This document shows, piece after piece, positions 24,930-34,493 of a DNA stretch of 64,000 nucleotides (position 1 is the first letter of the stretch; each line of letters opens with the position of its first letter). The notes under the pieces are model-generated. The model had not been told where the DNA came from and made no database searches. It was given only the letters and a program-made list of their open reading frames with translations. Source of the stretch: JAJPHI01 sp035541875 (GTDB lineage: Bacteria; Desulfobacterota; Binatia; Binatales; Binataceae); assembly GCA_035541875.1 (NCBI GenBank), contig DATKML010000025.1, positions 1-64,000 of the forward strand. Reading direction: 5' to 3'. A program made the position numbers and the translations under genes.

Positions 24930-26039
24930 ATGGCTTACAAGATATTAGTTCTCAGGGGTGACGGTATTGGTCCCGAGGTTGTCGGCGAAGCACTGCAGGT
25001 GCTCAAGCTGGCGACCCGCGATGCGGCAGTTGATATGGAATTCAAGGACGCGCCGCTCGGTGGCCACGCGATCGATACGTTCGGCACGTCGCTGCCGGAT
25101 CAGACGCTGCAACTGGCAAAAGAATGCGACGCGATCCTGATGGGTGCAGTCGGCGGACCCAAGTGGGATAATCCGCAAGCGGCGGATCGTCCTGAGCGTG
25201 GCCTGCTGGCTTTACGCAAAGAGCTCGGACTCTTCGCGAATGTTCGCCCCGTCAAAACGGTCAAAGAGCTGATCAGCGCGTCGCCGCTGCGGCCCGAGAT
25301 AATCAATGGTGTTGATCTCGTCGTGATTCGCGAACTCACCGGCGGAATCTATTACGGCAAGCCGAGCGAACGGCGCGCCGGAGAGTCCGGTCGCGAAGCG
25401 GTTGATACCTGCTTCTACACCGAAGGCGAAGTCGCGCGCGTGATGCGCTACGGTTTCGAGCTGGCGCGGAATCGCCGCAAGAAGCTGACTTCGGTTGATA
25501 AGGCCAACGTGATGTCATCGTCACGGCTGTGGCGTGAAGTCGCGACCGAGCTCAGTGCCGAGTTCAAGGACGTGGCCTTCGAGAACCAGCTCGTCGATTC
25601 GATGGCGATGCATCTGATTCGGCGCCCCAAGGACTTCGACGTGATCGTCGCCGAAAATATGTTCGGCGACATCCTGACCGACGAAGCCTCGGTGCTCGCG
25701 GGTTCGATGGGCTTGCTGCCCTCGGCCTCGCTCGGTGAAGATCTCAACTCGGCGGGTTTCCGGGTCGGACTCTATGAGCCGATTCATGGCAGCGCCCCCG
25801 ATATCGCAGGGCGCGACGAGGCCAATCCGCTGGCGGCGATTCTTTCCGCCGCGATGCTGCTTGAGCATTCGCTGGGAATGCGATCAGAGGCTGAGCGGAT
25901 CGTGCAGGCGGTCGAAGGCGTGATCCACGACGGCCATCGGACGAAGGATCTCGGCGGCACTGGTGCGCGCGCGGTCGGATGCAAGGCGATGGGCCGGTTG
26001 GTACGCGAGCGGCTCGAGAGCCTGCTACCGGGCGATTGA
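24930..26039 (+). CDS. leuB: 3-isopropylmalate dehydrogenase
   Basis: 369-residue NAD-dependent oxidative decarboxylase of leucine synthesis. It has the N-terminal LRGDGIGPEVV block, RPERGLLALRKELGLFANVRPVK near residue 87, the catalytic-region block TSVDKANVMSSSRLWREVA near 190, and the C-terminal EPIHGSAPDIAGRDEANPLAAILSAAMLL signature region. Normal length. Its stop codon overlaps the start of the next gene (TGATG), implying translational coupling. Confidence 0.97.
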   Translation: MAYKILVLRGDGIGPEVVGEALQVLKLATRDAAVDMEFKDAPLGGHAIDTFGTSLPDQTLQLAKECDAILMGAVGGPKWDNPQAADRPERGLLALRKELGLFANVRPVKTVKELISASPLRPEIINGVDLVVIRELTGGIYYGKPSERRAGESGREAVDTCFYTEGEVARVMRYGFELARNRRKKLTSVDKANVMSSSRLWREVATELSAEFKDVAFENQLVDSMAMHLIRRPKDFDVIVAENMFGDILTDEASVLAGSMGLLPSASLGEDLNSAGFRVGLYEPIHGSAPDIAGRDEANPLAAILSAAMLLEHSLGMRSEAERIVQAVEGVIHDGHRTKDLGGTGARAVGCKAMGRLVRERLESLLPGD

Positions 26040-27001
26040 TGCCCGCCATCAGTGACACGCCCCCGCGCATCGCAATCGTTGGCGCCACGGGTACGGTTGG
26101 CAGTCAGATCGCGGAGCTAATCCAGGAGCGCGCGTTCCCGCACAAGGAACTCAGGTTCTTTGGAACCGGGGGCGGCACGGACGACGACGCCGATGCCGAC
26201 GAAGAAGCGGTCGAGCTCGAAACTCTCGGGTCACCGCGTGATCTTGCTCGTTTCGATATCGCATTTCTCGCCGCACCTGCCCAGGTCGCCGAGCCGATCC
26301 TTAAGGCCTCGCCTGGACCCGTGATGATCGACGTAAGCGGAGCCCGACTCGCAAACGAAGCTACTCCGTTGGTGGCGCCGGGGCTGACGCCCAAGTCGCG
26401 TATCGGTGGCGCGCAGGATCTCCGATGCTTCAGCGTGCCCCATCCGGCAGCGCAGGTAATCGCGACGATCCTTAACGCAGTCGAGTACAACAACCAATTC
26501 GCTGCCGCGATGGTGATCCTGGCCGCGGCGAGCCGCGGGCGTGAAGCAATCTCAGTGCTCTTCCAACAAACGGCCGATCTGCTGAACACGCGACTCGATC
26601 TCGACGAAGATGAAACTCAGGTAGCGTTCAATCTGTTTGTGCCTCCGGGCGCTGAGAGCACCGCCGAGACGATCACGAACCAGGCGAGTATCCTGCTGGC
26701 GAACAGCTGTAGGCCCGTCGTGCAGATTGCGCATGCTCCGGCCTTTCACGGAGGCGCGGTTGCGCTGTTTGTCCCGCTGAGTCCGGCGATGGATGAATGG
26801 AAGACGAAGTTGCATAGCGCCCCGGGTATCATCCTCAAGGAAAATGAGGCGACGCTGAGTTCCGTCGATGCTGCTGTGGAAGAAGGCGTGGCCGTGAAAC
26901 TGACGACAACTGCGGCCGGAGCAAAGTTCTGGTGTGTCTTCGATCCGGCCCGGATTGCGGCGCTGGCAGCGCTCTGGGTCGCGGAGAATCTCGCGCAATA
27001 G
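26039..27001 (+). CDS. usg: USG-1-like aspartate-semialdehyde dehydrogenase homologue lacking the catalytic Cys
   Basis: 320-residue protein with the semialdehyde dehydrogenase fold: N-terminal IAIVGATGTVGSQIAELI nucleotide loop and a C-terminal FWCVFDPARIAALAALWVAENL helix. Active Asd enzymes carry the catalytic Cys in a PNCST motif. Here the aligned stretch reads SVPHPAAQVIATIL, with no Cys. This, and its place between leuB and truA, matches USG-1 proteins of gammaproteobacteria, whose function is unknown. An acidic insertion (TDDDADADEEAVELE) follows strand 2. It should not be annotated as a working Asd. Confidence 0.85.
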   Translation: MPAISDTPPRIAIVGATGTVGSQIAELIQERAFPHKELRFFGTGGGTDDDADADEEAVELETLGSPRDLARFDIAFLAAPAQVAEPILKASPGPVMIDVSGARLANEATPLVAPGLTPKSRIGGAQDLRCFSVPHPAAQVIATILNAVEYNNQFAAAMVILAAASRGREAISVLFQQTADLLNTRLDLDEDETQVAFNLFVPPGAESTAETITNQASILLANSCRPVVQIAHAPAFHGGAVALFVPLSPAMDEWKTKLHSAPGIILKENEATLSSVDAAVEEGVAVKLTTTAAGAKFWCVFDPARIAALAALWVAENLAQ

Positions 27002-27041
27002 ATCGTCGCTAGCGCGTGATGCGCAGGCACCATTAATCGCT

Positions 27042-27776
27042 ATGCGCTTTCGACTGACCCTCGAATACGACGGCGCCAATTACTCCGGATGGCAGCTGCA
27101 GCTGGGTCAGGACTCGATTCAAGCCCGTATCGAGGCAGCCTTGGCGCAACTCTTCAATCAACCGGTGCGGATCTATGGATCGGGCCGCACCGACGCCGGA
27201 GTGCATGCGCGCGGACAGGTTGCTGCCTTCACCGCGCCGCGTGCGATCGAGGCGACCGATCTGCGGCGGGCGCTCAACGCCCTACTCCCTCCGGATATCG
27301 CGGTGATCGACGCTTCGCTTGTGGCCGACGATTTTGATCCGCGCCGCGCCGCACGCTCACGCGTTTACGAGTATCGGATCCTCAACCGCGAATTGCGCTC
27401 GGCTTTTGCGTATCGCTGTGCGTGGCTTGTTCGCGAGCCCCTCGACATATCGTTGATGCAGGAAGCTGCGACGAAGTTCGTTGGCGAGCATGATTTTGCC
27501 GCATTTCGGACGCTCGGATCGGACGAGAAGACCACGATCCGCCGCGTTATGGTCAGTGAATGGCGTCGTGAGGACGACGACACCCTCGTGTATCGCGTTG
27601 AGGCGACGGCCTTCTTGCGTCACATGGTGCGCACGATGGTTGCGCTGATGGCCGAGGTGGGTCGCAGCAGGCTACCGTCTGACAGCGTGCCGGCGCTGAT
27701 CGAATCGCGCGATCGGGCCAAAGCCCCGGCGATGGCGCCGGCGTGCGGGCTCTTCCTGATGGACGTTCGGTACTGA
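27042..27776 (+). CDS. truA: tRNA pseudouridine(38-40) synthase
   Basis: 244-residue enzyme modifying uridines 38-40 of the tRNA anticodon arm. The catalytic Asp lies in GSGRTDAGVHARGQVA (near residue 53), with LEYDGANYSGWQ at the N-terminus and FLRHMVRTMVALMAEVG near 190. The ATG at 27042 matches the usual family start; the frame is open 36 codons further upstream, inside usg, and is not used. It lies 40 bases after usg. Confidence 0.96.
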   Translation: MRFRLTLEYDGANYSGWQLQLGQDSIQARIEAALAQLFNQPVRIYGSGRTDAGVHARGQVAAFTAPRAIEATDLRRALNALLPPDIAVIDASLVADDFDPRRAARSRVYEYRILNRELRSAFAYRCAWLVREPLDISLMQEAATKFVGEHDFAAFRTLGSDEKTTIRRVMVSEWRREDDDTLVYRVEATAFLRHMVRTMVALMAEVGRSRLPSDSVPALIESRDRAKAPAMAPACGLFLMDVRY

Positions 27777-27966
27777 TCGCACCGGCATTTTTCCACCGCA
27801 GCGCCAAAAAACCACACGGCGACAGTGGAAAACTGATCGCTTTGTGCAAAAAACACGCTCTTTTCTAGGAAAAAGAAGCGCTTTTCCGGATCGCCTACTT
27901 GCAAAAGCGCATTTGCTCGTTCACGCTGCATGCAGGAAGGTCGTTCACGACCTAAGGAGGTGGATG

Positions 27967-28248
27967 ATGACGCAGACTCAGATCTCAGCTTTCCTCGCCG
28001 ATAAAGTGGGAATCAGCAAGAAGCAGGCGAAGTCGGTCCTCGACGAACTCGCGACCCTGATCGTGAAGGAGCTGAAAAAAGAGGGCAAACTGCGCCTGGC
28101 CGGCGTTGGAATTTTCACCAAGCGTAAGAGCAAGGCCCGCATGGGACGTAACCCGGCGACTGGTGCGGCGATCAAGATTCCGGCCCGCACCCGTCTGCGT
28201 ATCACTCCGGCCAAGGCTCTGAAGGACGCAGTGCTCGGCACGAAGTAA
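27967..28248 (+). CDS. hup: HU-family DNA-binding protein
   Basis: 93-residue histone-like protein that bends and compacts DNA. It shows the helical dimerisation domain (SAFLADKVGISKKQAKSVLDEL), the GVGIFTKRKSKARMGRNPATG DNA-binding arm, and the C-terminal PAKALKDAVLG helix. Two adjacent ATGs exist (27964, 27967). TAAGGAGGTG ends at 27962, so the second has better spacing and is used. Strong ribosome site and own terminator suggest high expression from a separate promoter in the 190-base gap after truA. Confidence 0.95.
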   Translation: MTQTQISAFLADKVGISKKQAKSVLDELATLIVKELKKEGKLRLAGVGIFTKRKSKARMGRNPATGAAIKIPARTRLRITPAKALKDAVLGTK

Positions 28249-28272
28249 GTCTTTCCCAAAGATTGAGAAAAG

Positions 28273-28309
28273 AACGGGGTCGAAGATCTTCTTCGGCCCC
28301 GTTTGTTTT
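28273..28309 (+). terminator. Rho-independent terminator after HU
   Basis: A 13-bp stem with one G-T pair (28273-28285 with about 28290-28303, AACGGGGTCGAAG/CTTCGGCCCCGTT) is followed by TTGTTTT. It stands 25 bases past the HU stop and in front of the convergent rarA gene. Confidence 0.85.
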
Positions 28310-28335
28310 GGCTCCGTGATGTCTACCCACTGCTG

Positions 28336-29688
28336 TTATTGGGGATTGCGGCGATTGTTGCGCAGCTTGCGTACTTGTTCGAGGTACTCGCGTAGACGCA
28401 GCTCGTAGCCGCGAGTTGACGGAATGTAGTAAATCTTGCCTTCCAGTTTATCGGGTCGGTAGATCTGATCAGTCACTGCGTCTTGGTAATCATGCGGATA
28501 TTGATAATCGGCGCCGTAGCCCAGCCCCCGCATCAAGGAGGTCGGTGCGTTGCGCAGATGGAGCGGTACGGGCAGCGCGCCGTGCTCGCGCGCATCGGCA
28601 CGCGCCGCATGCATCGCGCGGTAGGACGCGTTCGATTTGGGTGCGCTCGCCAGATAAGTAACGCCCTGCGCCAGCGGAATAATCCCCTCCGGCAGGCCGA
28701 CAAACTCCACCGCTTCCTTGACTGCGATTGCGATCTGCAGTGCGCGAGGATCGGCATTGCCGATATCCTCCGACGCGAAGATCACCATTCGGCGCGCGAT
28801 AAACAGCGCATCCTCACCCGCTTCGACCATCCGGGTCATCCAGTAGAGGGCCGCGTCGGGATCGGTCCCGCGCATACTCTTGATGAAAGCGGAGATAACG
28901 TTGTAGTGTTCTTCGCCCGCGCGATCGTAGAGCAGCGCTTTGTGCTGTGCCGCTTCGGTGATGTCGGCAATAGTGATGCCTTTGCGGCCGGCGTTTCCCG
29001 CTAGTTCGGCTGCGACCTCGAGCGTACCCAAGGTGCGACGTGCGTCACCGCCGGCTATCCGAATGATCTCGGCGCGGGCTGCATCATCGAGGGTCAGGCC
29101 GAGTTCACCAAGGCCGCGTTCACGATCGGTCAGCGCGCGATTGATCAGTTGCGCCATGTGCTCTTCTGGTAAGGGTTGGAGCACGACGACGCGCGCGCGT
29201 GAGAGCAGCGGTGCGATCACCTCGAATGATGGGTTTTCCGTCGTTGCGCCGATCAGCGTAATCAGACCGCTTTCGACGTGAGGCAGAATCGCGTCCTGCT
29301 GCGCCCGGTTCCATCGATGGATCTCATCGATAAAGACGACGGTCTGCTTGCCTTCGAGATCGAGCGAGCGGCGTGCTTCATTCACGGCCTCGCGCAAATC
29401 GGCGACGCCCGCAGTAACGGCGGCCAGGGTTTTGAAGATCGCACCCGACTTCTGCGCCAGCAGTAGCGCAATAGTTGTTTTGCCCGTGCCCGGTGGGCCC
29501 CACAGGATAATTGAATGGATGGATCCCGTAATCGCCATCTGGTAGAGCAGTTTGCCGGGACCGAGCAGATGCTCCTGCCCGACGACTTCCTCGAGGGATC
29601 GCGGGCGCATCCGATCGGCCAGTGGTCTTGCCGAGCGATGCTTGGGCTTAAAGAGTCCGGGTTCGTCGTGAGTCGTCCGCCGCGCCAT
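28336..29688 (-). CDS. rarA: Replication-associated recombination protein A
   Basis: 450-residue AAA+ ATPase of the RarA/MgsA/WRNIP1 family, acting at stalled replication forks. It has LADRMRPRSLEEVVGQEHLL near residue 22, Walker A WGPPGTGKTT near 63, Walker B VVFIDEIHRWN near 117, sensor GATTENPSFE near 148, and the C-terminal tetramerisation region with SDIGNADPR-type motif (ASEDIGNADPRAL) and YPHDY. The family's length is normal. It is transcribed towards HU and is divergent from coaW. Confidence 0.95.
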   Translation of the reverse strand: MARRTTHDEPGLFKPKHRSARPLADRMRPRSLEEVVGQEHLLGPGKLLYQMAITGSIHSIILWGPPGTGKTTIALLLAQKSGAIFKTLAAVTAGVADLREAVNEARRSLDLEGKQTVVFIDEIHRWNRAQQDAILPHVESGLITLIGATTENPSFEVIAPLLSRARVVVLQPLPEEHMAQLINRALTDRERGLGELGLTLDDAARAEIIRIAGGDARRTLGTLEVAAELAGNAGRKGITIADITEAAQHKALLYDRAGEEHYNVISAFIKSMRGTDPDAALYWMTRMVEAGEDALFIARRMVIFASEDIGNADPRALQIAIAVKEAVEFVGLPEGIIPLAQGVTYLASAPKSNASYRAMHAARADAREHGALPVPLHLRNAPTSLMRGLGYGADYQYPHDYQDAVTDQIYRPDKLEGKIYYIPSTRGYELRLREYLEQVRKLRNNRRNPQ

Positions 29689-29835
29689 CCTGTCAGCCTA
29701 ACATAGTCCCAATTTTGACCGCAGAGACAGGATTTGCCTTGAGCTTCCGCGATGTTCTAGCCTCTGCCAAGGTTCGTCAGGCGGCCACAGCATAAAAGGG
29801 CCGACCGTGAACTGGGCCGCACAGGAGTCGGCACC

Positions 29836-30657
29836 ATGATTGTAGGAATTGATATCGGCGGATCGACGACGGACGCGGTGATTCTCGACAACGGGAACAT
29901 CCACGTGGTCACGATCGAGGCAAACGACCCGGTAGCTGCGGCCGCCGGCGCATTGGGCAAGCTGATCGAGACGTGTTCGATCCCGCTCGAAAAACTGAGT
30001 CGTGTGGCAGCAACTGGAGCGGGTTCGCGGGTTCTTGGCGATCGGCTCTTCGGGTTGCCGGTGACCAAGGTCAATGAGTTCGACGCGATTGGAATCGGTG
30101 GTACGTCACTGGCGGGCAAGGAGCGCGCGTTGGTCGTCTCCCTCGGCACCGGAACCGCTATCGTTTCGGTCACGCCTGAAAAGATCTCGCATGTCAGTGG
30201 GACAGGTCTCGGCGGGGGGACTCTGCGCGGCCTCTCGCGTCACATGTTGGGGGTCTCCTCGCTCCAGACGCTCGAGGCGATGGCCCAACGCGGCGATCTC
30301 TCTCGCGTGGACCTGGCGGTTCGCGATATTACTGCCGGCGGCGCAATAGGCGATCTGCCTCCCGGCACCACCGCAGCCAACTTCGGCAAGTTCGCCGCCG
30401 ATGCGACCGCCGAGGATAAGGCACTCGGCATCATGAACATGATCGTGGAGGTTGTGTCGGTGCTATCGATTGCTGCGGCTCGCGCCTCGGGTCAGCACGA
30501 TATCGTGCTGACGGGCAAGCTTACGCATGTTTTCCGCTTCATGCAAAAAATGAAGCGACTGAACTTTGTTTTTGGCGGCGGTTTTATTATCCCGGAGCAT
30601 GCTGACTATGCGACGGCAATCGGAGCTGCGCGTGCGGCGGCGAATAGCAGGGTTTGA
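29836..30657 (+). CDS. coaW: Type II pantothenate kinase
   Basis: 273-residue ASKHA-fold kinase starting coenzyme A synthesis. It shows the N-terminal phosphate loop GIDIGGSTTDAVI, the SLGTGTAIVSV phosphate-2 loop near residue 101, the GTGLGGGTLRGL block near 122, and GDLPPGTTAANFG near 175, which resembles the GDLTAANFG of staphylococcal CoaW. AGGAG precedes the ATG. BadF-type activator ATPases share the fold but usually have a [4Fe-4S] CxnC motif not seen here. It precedes two CoA-transferase genes. Confidence 0.85.
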   Translation: MIVGIDIGGSTTDAVILDNGNIHVVTIEANDPVAAAAGALGKLIETCSIPLEKLSRVAATGAGSRVLGDRLFGLPVTKVNEFDAIGIGGTSLAGKERALVVSLGTGTAIVSVTPEKISHVSGTGLGGGTLRGLSRHMLGVSSLQTLEAMAQRGDLSRVDLAVRDITAGGAIGDLPPGTTAANFGKFAADATAEDKALGIMNMIVEVVSVLSIAAARASGQHDIVLTGKLTHVFRFMQKMKRLNFVFGGGFIIPEHADYATAIGAARAAANSRV

Positions 30658-30702
30658 GACGCACTGATTTCTCGCGTTTAAGGAATTTGAGAAAGGAAAG
30701 CG

Positions 30703-31965
30703 ATGGGCTCTGAGCTGCTAAAGGGCTACCGGATGCTCGATCTGGCGGATGAAAAGGGCGCCTTGTGCGGCAAGATGTTTGCGGACATGGGCGCCGACGT
30801 AATCAAGGTCGAACCGCTCGGCGGATGCTCCACCCGCACGATTCCTCCCTTTCTCGAGGACCGGCCGGGACCCGATCGCAGTCTTTACGCGATCGCCTAC
30901 CATGCCGGTAAGCGCTCGATCACGCTTAATCTCGAAAAGCCCGAAGGCCAGCAGCTTTTCGTCGAACTGGCAAAGCAAGTCGACTTTATCGTCGAGTCGT
31001 ATCCTTTAGGTTACCTCGACAATTTGGGCCTCGGTTACGAAGCGATTGACCAGGCGAATCCGCGCATTATCTATACGTCGATTACACCCTTCGGCGATAA
31101 AGGCCCGGCCAAAGATTATAAATTCGCCGACATCACGACCTGGGCGGCCGGTGGAATGATGTTTCAGATGGGCGAGGAGGGTCGGCCTCCGCTCCAGATG
31201 GCACAGCCGCAGGCCGGACTCCATGCCGGTGGTGAAGCGGCGGTCGCCTCGATGATCGCCCACTACCCGCGCCAGATCGATGGCCTCGGCCAGCACGTTA
31301 TCGTCGACATGCAGGCCTGTATCGTCTGGACCCTGATGAACGAGCAGGCGATGCCTTTTCTGCACGGTGACTACATGCGTCGCAGCGGTGTTTTCACCGG
31401 AGCGATAGGCGGGCGGCGCAAGACTATCTTCAAATGCAAGGACGGCGCGGTCTCAGGACTGGTCGCTGGTACCGGTCCCTATTTGGGCTCGACCAATGCG
31501 TTGATCGCCTGGATGAAGGAAGAAGGCGCGGCTCCGGATTGGCTTACTAAGGATGGAGGTATCAAAGCGCTCACGCCCGGGGCTTTCATGACCGCCACTG
31601 CGAAGGACCTTGAAGAGTTGGACCGCGCCGAGACTGCCGTCGGAGATTTCCTCGCCACCAAGACCAAGGCCGAAATCTGGCGCGAGGTCATGAAGCGCCG
31701 GATTCTGGCGGCACCGGTCGCAACAGCAGCGGATATCGCGGCTGATCCGCAGTTGGAGGCGCGCGAATATTTCGTCGATAAGGAATCGAAAGCTTTGGGG
31801 CAGACGATACGACTACCTGGAGCCTTTGCGAAACTGAGCAAGACGCCGATTGGTCCTGCAGGTGCTGCACCCAAACTCGGCGAGCACAATCGCGAGGTCT
31901 ATTGCGGCTTGCTTGGTCTCTCGGAACAGCGGCTGAACGATCTGCAGGCCGGCGGGATTATCTGA
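30703..31965 (+). CDS. CaiB/BaiF family III CoA transferase, copy 1
   Basis: 420-residue family III CoA transferase, which moves CoA between carboxylic acids. The family start (LLKGYRMLDLADEKGALCGKMFADMGADVIKVEPLGG) and LEKPEGQQLF block are clear. At the position of the formyl-CoA transferase catalytic Asp (VSMQD) it reads VDMQAC, so the usual nucleophile may be missing. The ATG has AAAGGAAAG upstream. The gene pairs with copy 2 (15 bases apart); in such tandem pairs the proteins may form hetero-oligomers, which would explain one degenerate site. Substrate unknown. Confidence 0.85.
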   Translation: MGSELLKGYRMLDLADEKGALCGKMFADMGADVIKVEPLGGCSTRTIPPFLEDRPGPDRSLYAIAYHAGKRSITLNLEKPEGQQLFVELAKQVDFIVESYPLGYLDNLGLGYEAIDQANPRIIYTSITPFGDKGPAKDYKFADITTWAAGGMMFQMGEEGRPPLQMAQPQAGLHAGGEAAVASMIAHYPRQIDGLGQHVIVDMQACIVWTLMNEQAMPFLHGDYMRRSGVFTGAIGGRRKTIFKCKDGAVSGLVAGTGPYLGSTNALIAWMKEEGAAPDWLTKDGGIKALTPGAFMTATAKDLEELDRAETAVGDFLATKTKAEIWREVMKRRILAAPVATAADIAADPQLEAREYFVDKESKALGQTIRLPGAFAKLSKTPIGPAGAAPKLGEHNREVYCGLLGLSEQRLNDLQAGGII

Positions 31966-31979
31966 CAGGGGAGTATCGG

Positions 31980-33197
31980 ATGAGGCGCTACGCGTTCGAG
32001 GGAATCCATGTCCTCGATTTTACCTGGGTCGGAGTCGGTCCGGTTACGGTCAAATATCTCGCGGATAACGGTGCTGACGTGATTCGAATCGAATCAACCG
32101 CGCGCCCTGACGTTCTGCGGATGGCGCCGCCTTGGAAAGATGCCAAGCCCGGCCTCAATTCGAGCCAGTTCTTCGCCAGTTACAACACCTCTAAGAAGGG
32201 CGTCACGCTCGACATGAGCAAACCCCGTGCTCGCGAGATCTTCTTCAAGATGCTGCCGTGGGCCGACGTCGTTACGGAAAGCTTTACGCCGAAGGCTCTG
32301 CGCAATTGGGGCCTCGATTATGAGCATCTGAGCGCGATCAAGCCCGACCTGATCATGCTGTCGACCTGTATGCAGGGTCAGACGGGGCCGCATAGCCAAT
32401 ACGCCGGGTTCGGCAATCTAATGGCGGCGCTGTCGGGCTTCTATCACATCGCAGGCTATTCCGAAGAGGAACTGTGCCCGCCGTATGGTGCATACACCGA
32501 TTTCATCGCGCCGCGTTTCGGAGCTTCGGCGCTAATAGCCGCGCTCGATTACAAGCGGCGCACCGGCAAGGGCCAGTATATCGACATGGCGCAATACGAG
32601 GCGGCGCTTCATTTCCTCGCTCCCGCGCTCGTGGACTATCACGCAACAGGCCGCGTACTCGGTCCCAATGGCAACGCCTCTGAGCGCTATGCGCCTCACG
32701 GTGCATATCAATGCGCTGACGACGATGGCCACGAACGATGGATCGCCCTCGCTGTCGAGAACGATCAGGAATGGCAAGCGCTGCTCAAAGTGCTTCGGAT
32801 CGAAAATAGTGATGCGCGCCTTGCCGTGATGAGCGAGAGGCTCAAGAATCGCGACGCCGTCGATGCGATCGTGAGTGCTCATACGCGGAGCCGCAACGCC
32901 GACGAACTGACCGTCGCTTTGCAGGCATCGGGTATCGCCGCGTATCCCGTGCAGAATTGCATGGATATCCATCGCGACGAGAATCTCGAAGCCTTCGATT
33001 TCTGGCATTGGCTCGATCATAAGGAGATGGGGCCGTCGCCTTACGAGGGCTTGCAGCATCGCCTGAGCCGTACGCCGGGAGAACTCCGATGGGCCGCTCC
33101 GGTGCTCGGTCAGCACAATGAAGAGATCCTCGGGGGGATGCTCGGTTTCAGCGGAGCAGAGATCGAGCAGCTCAAACAGGATAAAATCGTCTTCTAG
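31980..33197 (+). CDS. CaiB/BaiF family III CoA transferase, copy 2
   Basis: 405-residue family III CoA transferase. The N-terminal GIHVLDFTWVGVGPVTVKYLADNGADVIRIES block and GLDYEHLSAIKPDLIMLS block are typical. At the active-site position the motif reads GQYIDMAQYEAAL, with Glu where formyl-CoA transferase has Asp, a common variant. The ATG at 31980 has GGGGAG upstream. It is co-transcribed with copy 1, and they are only distantly similar, so not a recent duplication. The substrate is unknown; the window's enoyl-CoA hydratase and carboxylase genes show an acyl-CoA-rich metabolism. Confidence 0.88.
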   Translation: MRRYAFEGIHVLDFTWVGVGPVTVKYLADNGADVIRIESTARPDVLRMAPPWKDAKPGLNSSQFFASYNTSKKGVTLDMSKPRAREIFFKMLPWADVVTESFTPKALRNWGLDYEHLSAIKPDLIMLSTCMQGQTGPHSQYAGFGNLMAALSGFYHIAGYSEEELCPPYGAYTDFIAPRFGASALIAALDYKRRTGKGQYIDMAQYEAALHFLAPALVDYHATGRVLGPNGNASERYAPHGAYQCADDDGHERWIALAVENDQEWQALLKVLRIENSDARLAVMSERLKNRDAVDAIVSAHTRSRNADELTVALQASGIAAYPVQNCMDIHRDENLEAFDFWHWLDHKEMGPSPYEGLQHRLSRTPGELRWAAPVLGQHNEEILGGMLGFSGAEIEQLKQDKIVF

Positions 33198-33219
33198 ATT
33201 GTTCGCCCGCTAGAATCAG

Positions 33220-34449
33220 TTGAACTACGAATTGCAAATTGCGCTCCGCTATCTGCGCGCGCGGAGGCGTGACGCCTTTATTTCGATCACCACGGTTTTT
33301 ACCGCTATCGGAGTGATGCTAGGGGTTGCGGCCCTGATTATGGTGCTGGCCGTGATGCGCGGTTTCGAGGTCAGCCTGCGCCAGCGAATCCTGAGCCTCA
33401 CGCCGCAAATTCAGATCCAGAATCCGCTCGGGTCGATTAGCGATTACACCGCGATTATCGCCCGCGTCGATCAGGTCAAGGGTGTTGCGGGGGCAGCTCC
33501 CTTTATTCTTGGGCAAGGCATGGCCGCCTCTGCTCGCGGTCTGAGCGGGGTATTCGTTCGCGGGGTTGATCCCAAGAACGAGTTGGTCCTGAACCGCTTC
33601 AGCAAGTACGTTCGCGATGGCTCGCTCGCGGATCTCGATCGAATCGATCCCGCGATCGATGGGACCGTCGCAATCGGCGAAACGCTTGCCGAGAAACTCA
33701 AAGCCAAGGTCGGTGATCCGGTGAATCTGGTCGTGCCGATCATGTCGGGCAAGGATGCTGCCGAGCTGACGACGCGCACCGGTCACTTTCGGATCGGGGC
33801 GATCTTCGAAACCGGCGTCGTGTTGGTCGATCGCGATCTGATGGTCACCGGGTTGGGGCGCGCTCAGACCTTCTTTGGCCGTGAAGGGCGTGTGGACGGA
33901 ATCGAGGTTCAACTTGCGAATCTGGACGACACTACACCTGTGACCCTCGCGATACGCGCGGCCTTGGGCAAAGGCTTCGGCGTCAGCAACTGGATGGAAT
34001 ACAACCAGGCCGCGGTTGCCGGCTTCGAACTGCTCAAGCGCGTTTACTCGATCGTGCTGCTGATGTTAATCGGCGTGGCAGCCTTCAACCTTGTCGCGAC
34101 GCTAATCATGGTCGTGATGGAAAAGCGGAAAGATATCGCGGTGCTGATGGCGATGGGGGCGACGTCGGCCGGAGTGCGGCGAATCTTCCTCTTGAAGGGG
34201 CTGATCGTGGGATCGGCTGGTACCGCGGCTGGTCTATCGATCGGTGCGGCAGGATGCTTCATCCTGTCCCGCTACCACTTCATCCATATCGAGAAGAAAA
34301 TCTACGGGATCGCGACCCTACCGATCGATGCACAACCATTGAGCTTTGTGATCGTGGCTATCGCTTCAATCGCTTTATGCTGGATCGCCGCAGTCTATCC
34401 GGCCAGGCAAGCCGCTCGCGAACTGCCAGTGGCAATCTTCCGTTCTTAA
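33220..34449 (+). CDS. lolC: Lipoprotein-releasing ABC permease, LolC/LolE type
   Basis: 409-residue inner-membrane permease that extracts outer-membrane lipoproteins for LolA. The start YELQIALRYLRARRRDAFISI matches the family, followed by TM1 (residues 22-45), a periplasmic domain of about 220 residues and three C-terminal TM segments with ALLMAMGATSAGVRRIFL-like coupling loop. The family start fits a TTG at 33220; no clear ribosome site is seen. The ATPase gene lolD, usually adjacent, is missing here, so it must be elsewhere. Presence implies an outer membrane. Confidence 0.92.
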   Translation: MNYELQIALRYLRARRRDAFISITTVFTAIGVMLGVAALIMVLAVMRGFEVSLRQRILSLTPQIQIQNPLGSISDYTAIIARVDQVKGVAGAAPFILGQGMAASARGLSGVFVRGVDPKNELVLNRFSKYVRDGSLADLDRIDPAIDGTVAIGETLAEKLKAKVGDPVNLVVPIMSGKDAAELTTRTGHFRIGAIFETGVVLVDRDLMVTGLGRAQTFFGREGRVDGIEVQLANLDDTTPVTLAIRAALGKGFGVSNWMEYNQAAVAGFELLKRVYSIVLLMLIGVAAFNLVATLIMVVMEKRKDIAVLMAMGATSAGVRRIFLLKGLIVGSAGTAAGLSIGAAGCFILSRYHFIHIEKKIYGIATLPIDAQPLSFVIVAIASIALCWIAAVYPARQAARELPVAIFRS

Positions 34450-34493
34450 ACGGATTGGAGCCCGAGCTGTGAAGGTCGGGCTGTCACCACGGT

